From Proteobacteria bacterium DTSAM18 (lineage in GTDB: Bacteria > Myxococcota_A > UBA796 > GCA-2862545): a stretch of DNA of 64,000 nucleotides. Below are positions 61,453-64,000 of this stretch, piece after piece. The notes beneath the pieces were generated by a model. The model was not told the DNA's origin and made no database searches. It was given only the letters and a program-made list of their open reading frames with translations. The stretch is from the NCBI GenBank assembly GCA_028767165.1, contig JARACJ010000010.1, positions 62,001 to 126,000 on the forward strand, given 5' to 3'. The first letter of the stretch is position 1. The number at the start of each line of letters is the position of its first letter. The position numbers and the translations under genes are program-made.

Positions 61453-63062
61453 CGACGTTCCAGACACAGCTCCCCCAACACCATGGCCGCCAGATCCAGC
61501 TCCGTGGCCGCCCGGGCGAGGCCGCGGGTGCTCTGACGGATGACACCGTCGACGGCGACCGGCAAGGCCACCACGCCCACGGGCCCCGCAGCCTGGAGGA
61601 TCCGGGCCCGCAACGGGTCGTGGCCGACATCGAGCAGCGGCAGGCCGCTGGGTCCCGGCGCGGCGCCGGCGAGGGGGTGGTCGGGCGGCATGGGGATGCG
61701 TACCGCCCCCTGGGCGACGTTGGCGCCCAGCCGGCGCACGAGATCGGTGGGCAGCTCGGCGGTGCCCTGGACGACCCCACGCCGCAGGGTGTGCTCGGAC
61801 AGGCCCATCTGGCGCAGCAAGGCCTGCACGCCCCGATCGCCCTGCAGGTTGACCCACACCACCCGGCGCCCCTGCTTGTCGAGCCCCGGCCCCGCCGGGC
61901 CCCGGGCGACGAGCACCGGTGCGCCCGCGCCGAGGAGGGCCCCCACCCGAGCGGCCGAGCAAGGCTTCCAGTCGCCGGACACCGGCCCCCTCTCCCGGGG
62001 ATCGACCTGGGGCCCCACGATGAAGGGGCGACGGTGGGGGGACATGCCCGCCAGATCGGCGGCGGCCCCGAGCGCAAGCGCGGCCCGCCCTGGGGACGGC
62101 ATGACACGGAAGGGCACCTCGCGGACCCGGCGGACGACCTGGCCGACGACATGGGGAAGCGCGTAGGCGGCGCCCACGAGCACGACCGTGCGGTGTCCCC
62201 AGCGAGCGAGGTGGGCCCGGATGAGCTCCACGCTCACCTCGACCACGCGTTCCATGATCGTGGCCGCCGCATCCTCCGGTGAGAGTCCCTCGAAGGCATC
62301 GAGCACCGCCGTGTCGCGGCCGGTGAGATCCAGCCAGCTGCTGGCGGCGACGCCGAGGCCCTCGACCCACACCCGCTGGCGCAGCAGATCGAGGGTGGGT
62401 CCGTGGGGACGTCCCGCCGCACCGAGGGTGTCCAGCTCGTACAGGTGCGCCACGCCGAGCAGATCGACCACCAGGGCCAGGTGCAGGTGCAGGGCCGCCA
62501 CGTCGGACTCGGCGCGCACGAGATCGAGCTGGCCGACCATCCCCACGTGCACCGCGAGTCCGACGCCGTCGTCGGCGGAGTGCAGCGTGACGACGAGCGC
62601 CTCGTCGTTCTCCTGCATGCGGTAGGCCCCCTGGGCCAGGGCGCGGTGGACGTCGACGGTGGCCACCCGGGAGGCCTCGAAGCCCTCTTCCCGGAGGAGC
62701 TCGTCGAGGTGTTCCTCCGCCTGGTCGGCCACCCAGGCTCCCAGTCCGGTACGCCGCAAGGCCGTGCGCCCCACGGCCTGCACACGGCCGAACAGGGATG
62801 CGCCTCCGGGAATGTGCCGGAACAGCCCCACCTGTCGCTCGACGACGGCCATGGGATCGTACCGTCCGGCCACCGCGACCACGTCGATGTCACCGCGCTG
62901 CATGCCGGCGTGTCGCAGGGCCTTGTCCATGAGGACCCAGGGAAGCCCCTGCACATCCTCGACGCCCTCGCCCCGCCCGCCCCAGACGGTACTGAGGATC
63001 CGATCGTCGCGGATGACCGCTGCGCTGGCATGGGTGCCCTGTGCGATGCCGAGGATGTTCAC
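61449..63062 (-). CDS. Degenerate carbamoyltransferase (NodU/CmcH/TobZ family) homologue
   Basis: The 537-residue protein begins MNILGIAQGTHASAAVIRDD and follows the NodU family layout through residue 350 (VVLVGAAYALPHVVGQVVRR). Two conserved parts are altered. The metal-binding HHxxHA block reads VDVHRALAQGAYRM with one His. The usual EFGPRALGNRSI block is replaced by GPGLDKQGRRVVW. It may not transfer carbamoyl groups. The start is GTG 63062. It is translationally coupled to the CPBP protease. Confidence 0.7.
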   Translation of the reverse strand: MNILGIAQGTHASAAVIRDDRILSTVWGGRGEGVEDVQGLPWVLMDKALRHAGMQRGDIDVVAVAGRYDPMAVVERQVGLFRHIPGGASLFGRVQAVGRTALRRTGLGAWVADQAEEHLDELLREEGFEASRVATVDVHRALAQGAYRMQENDEALVVTLHSADDGVGLAVHVGMVGQLDLVRAESDVAALHLHLALVVDLLGVAHLYELDTLGAAGRPHGPTLDLLRQRVWVEGLGVAASSWLDLTGRDTAVLDAFEGLSPEDAAATIMERVVEVSVELIRAHLARWGHRTVVLVGAAYALPHVVGQVVRRVREVPFRVMPSPGRAALALGAAADLAGMSPHRRPFIVGPQVDPRERGPVSGDWKPCSAARVGALLGAGAPVLVARGPAGPGLDKQGRRVVWVNLQGDRGVQALLRQMGLSEHTLRRGVVQGTAELPTDLVRRLGANVAQGAVRIPMPPDHPLAGAAPGPSGLPLLDVGHDPLRARILQAAGPVGVVALPVAVDGVIRQSTRGLARAATELDLAAMVLGELCLERR

Positions 63063-63148
63063 CGGGGTCCCCTGGGTTGTGGGTCGGGAAGGTCGCCCAC
63101 GCTACACTACTCCCGCCCCCGAGAACGCGCCTGCCCGGAGTCTTCCAC

Positions 63149-63826
63149 GTGCGACTGTTGCTGACGGCCCTGCTGCTCGCCACCGGTTGTGGTCCCAAGG
63201 TCCTGACCTCCCCCGGTCCCACGAGTGTCGTGGGGCGCACGCCGACGCGCACCGCCTCCCAGCCGAGGACCGAACCCGACCGGCCATCCCGGGACACCCC
63301 CTCGGCTCGCCCCGAGCGCCCTGTGGAGCACCCTCTCGTCTCCGCGGCCAACAAGCTGCTCAAGCAGCGCTACCCCCGGGGCGCGCGGAACGACTGCTCC
63401 GGCTTCGTCTGCCTCACCTACGACCGCGCCGGCGGCGACCTGTCCGGCAACACGGCGAGCCTGTGGCAGATGGCCCGCGAGAACGGGTGGACCCACCGCA
63501 AGAAGCGCCCCGCCCCCGGTGATCTCGTGTTCTTCGACAACACCTACGATCGCAACGGCAACCGCCGCCTCGACGACGAGCTCACCCACATGGGCATCGT
63601 GCTGTCGGTCGATGGAGACGGCACCATCACGGTGGCCCACGGCGGCACGAAGAAGGGCCACACCACCATGGTGATGAACCTGCTGCAGCGCTCCGACCAC
63701 GAGGACGGCGGCGGCAAGGTGGTCAACGACTACCTGCGGGCCCGCTCCAGCAGGGATCCGGCCGCGGCCCGCTACCTGTCCGGGGAGCTGTGGCGGGGGT
63801 TCGCAACGATTCCGCTCGACCCCTGA
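63149..63826 (+). CDS. NlpC/P60-like lipoprotein
   Basis: The 225-residue product has a lipoprotein signal (VRLLLTALLLATGC, Cys about 14) and a Thr/Pro/Arg-rich linker. The NlpC/P60 domain has catalytic Cys in RNDCSGFVCLTYDR (about 90) and His in LTHMGIVLSVDGDG. A GKVVNDYLRARSS tail follows. It probably cleaves peptidoglycan peptides from the outer membrane. GGAG lies 8 nt before GTG 63149. Confidence 0.85.
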   Translation: MRLLLTALLLATGCGPKVLTSPGPTSVVGRTPTRTASQPRTEPDRPSRDTPSARPERPVEHPLVSAANKLLKQRYPRGARNDCSGFVCLTYDRAGGDLSGNTASLWQMARENGWTHRKKRPAPGDLVFFDNTYDRNGNRRLDDELTHMGIVLSVDGDGTITVAHGGTKKGHTTMVMNLLQRSDHEDGGGKVVNDYLRARSSRDPAAARYLSGELWRGFATIPLDP

Positions 63827-63836
63827 CGCCCGCGCC

Positions 63837-64000
63837 TCAGAAGTTCATCCGCCGGAACACGACCGACGGGATCGAACGCACGGCCAGCATGATGGGACGC
63901 CACAGCCAGGGCACGTAGCGCACCTGCACGGGACGACGGACGGCATCGACGATCTGGGCGGCGGCCGCGTCGGCCTCGATGAGCAGCGGGAGCGCTCCCC
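63837..64000 (-). CDS. Short-chain dehydrogenase/reductase, C-terminal end (partial)
   Basis: The frame runs into the right edge of the window and 54 codons are seen. IEADAAAAQIVDAVRRPVQV and YVPWLWRPIMLAVRSIPSVV resemble the C-terminus of membrane-near SDR oxidoreductases. The catalytic YxxxK lies outside the window. This assignment rests on the tail only. Confidence 0.55.
   Translation of the reverse strand, partial: GALPLLIEADAAAAQIVDAVRRPVQVRYVPWLWRPIMLAVRSIPSVVFRRMNF

Overview
The window is high-GC DNA (about 65-70 %) from a bacterial chromosome. Gene content suggests a Myxococcota / deltaproteobacteria-like Gram-negative: an AgmX/PglI-type energy-transducer homologue, an acidic FYDLN zinc-ribbon protein, a MYXO-CTERM-like segment, many lipoproteins, monomeric isocitrate dehydrogenase, and a three-subunit succinate dehydrogenase with a fused cytochrome b. 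This placement is inferred from gene families, not from a marker phylogeny. Coding density is high and most genes lie on the minus strand. Genes often overlap by 4 bp (ATGA, GTGA, TTGA), and GTG and TTG starts with good Shine-Dalgarno (SD) sites are common. No tRNA, rRNA, CRISPR array, insertion sequence or prophage was found.

Layout. 1-1197: 3' part of icd. 1286-4304: alkylsulfatase-like MBL-fold lipoprotein and a second lipoprotein. 4454-12165: five-gene, iron-regulated hydroxamate siderophore operon (PLP decarboxylase, N-hydroxylase, MFS transporter, fused acyltransferase/NIS synthetase, membrane acyltransferase) behind a Fur-type box. 12394-15161: two overlapping bile-acid/sodium-symporter-type transporters, a DUF202 protein and a small membrane protein. 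15309-24741: assorted envelope and unknown genes, including a large DUF3857/transglutaminase/TPR protein, a SurA-DsbA-like lipoprotein and a LysR regulator that appears to start at ATT. 24850-32891: ndk and TCA-cycle genes (sucCD, gltA, sdhCAB) with a possible 60-residue protein between gltA and sucC. 33055-37893: metK, hpf, pyrG, rplM-rpsI. 38139-44682: secreted or envelope proteins, FYDLN protein, truA and a dead aspartate-semialdehyde-dehydrogenase homologue. 44682-51565: the rpsB-tsf-pyrH-frr-uppS-cdsA-rseP-tsaB chain. 51820-58317: secA, M23 peptidase, PP2C phosphatase, rsmA, tsaD. 58484-64000: SurA-like protein, rimI, AgmX/PglI-like protein, CPBP protease, degenerate carbamoyltransferase, NlpC/P60 lipoprotein and the 3' end of a short-chain dehydrogenase.

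How the genes work together. The siderophore operon encodes production and probably export of a desferrioxamine/bisucaberin-like hydroxamate. icd, gltA, sucCD and sdhCAB supply central TCA-cycle steps and ndk handles nucleoside phosphates. The rpsB-to-tsaB chain couples translation factors with lipid-carrier and phospholipid synthesis and envelope-stress proteolysis. tsaB and tsaD serve tRNA t6A formation.

The observations most worth a second look are an outer-membrane protein with an internal MYXO-CTERM-like segment that is also a signal peptide; a TTCTTGG-type motif recurring 4-7 nt beyond terminator hairpins; an inverted repeat that can sequester the SD of the alkylsulfatase gene; the ATT start of the LysR gene; and the 60-residue ORF bracketed by hairpins.
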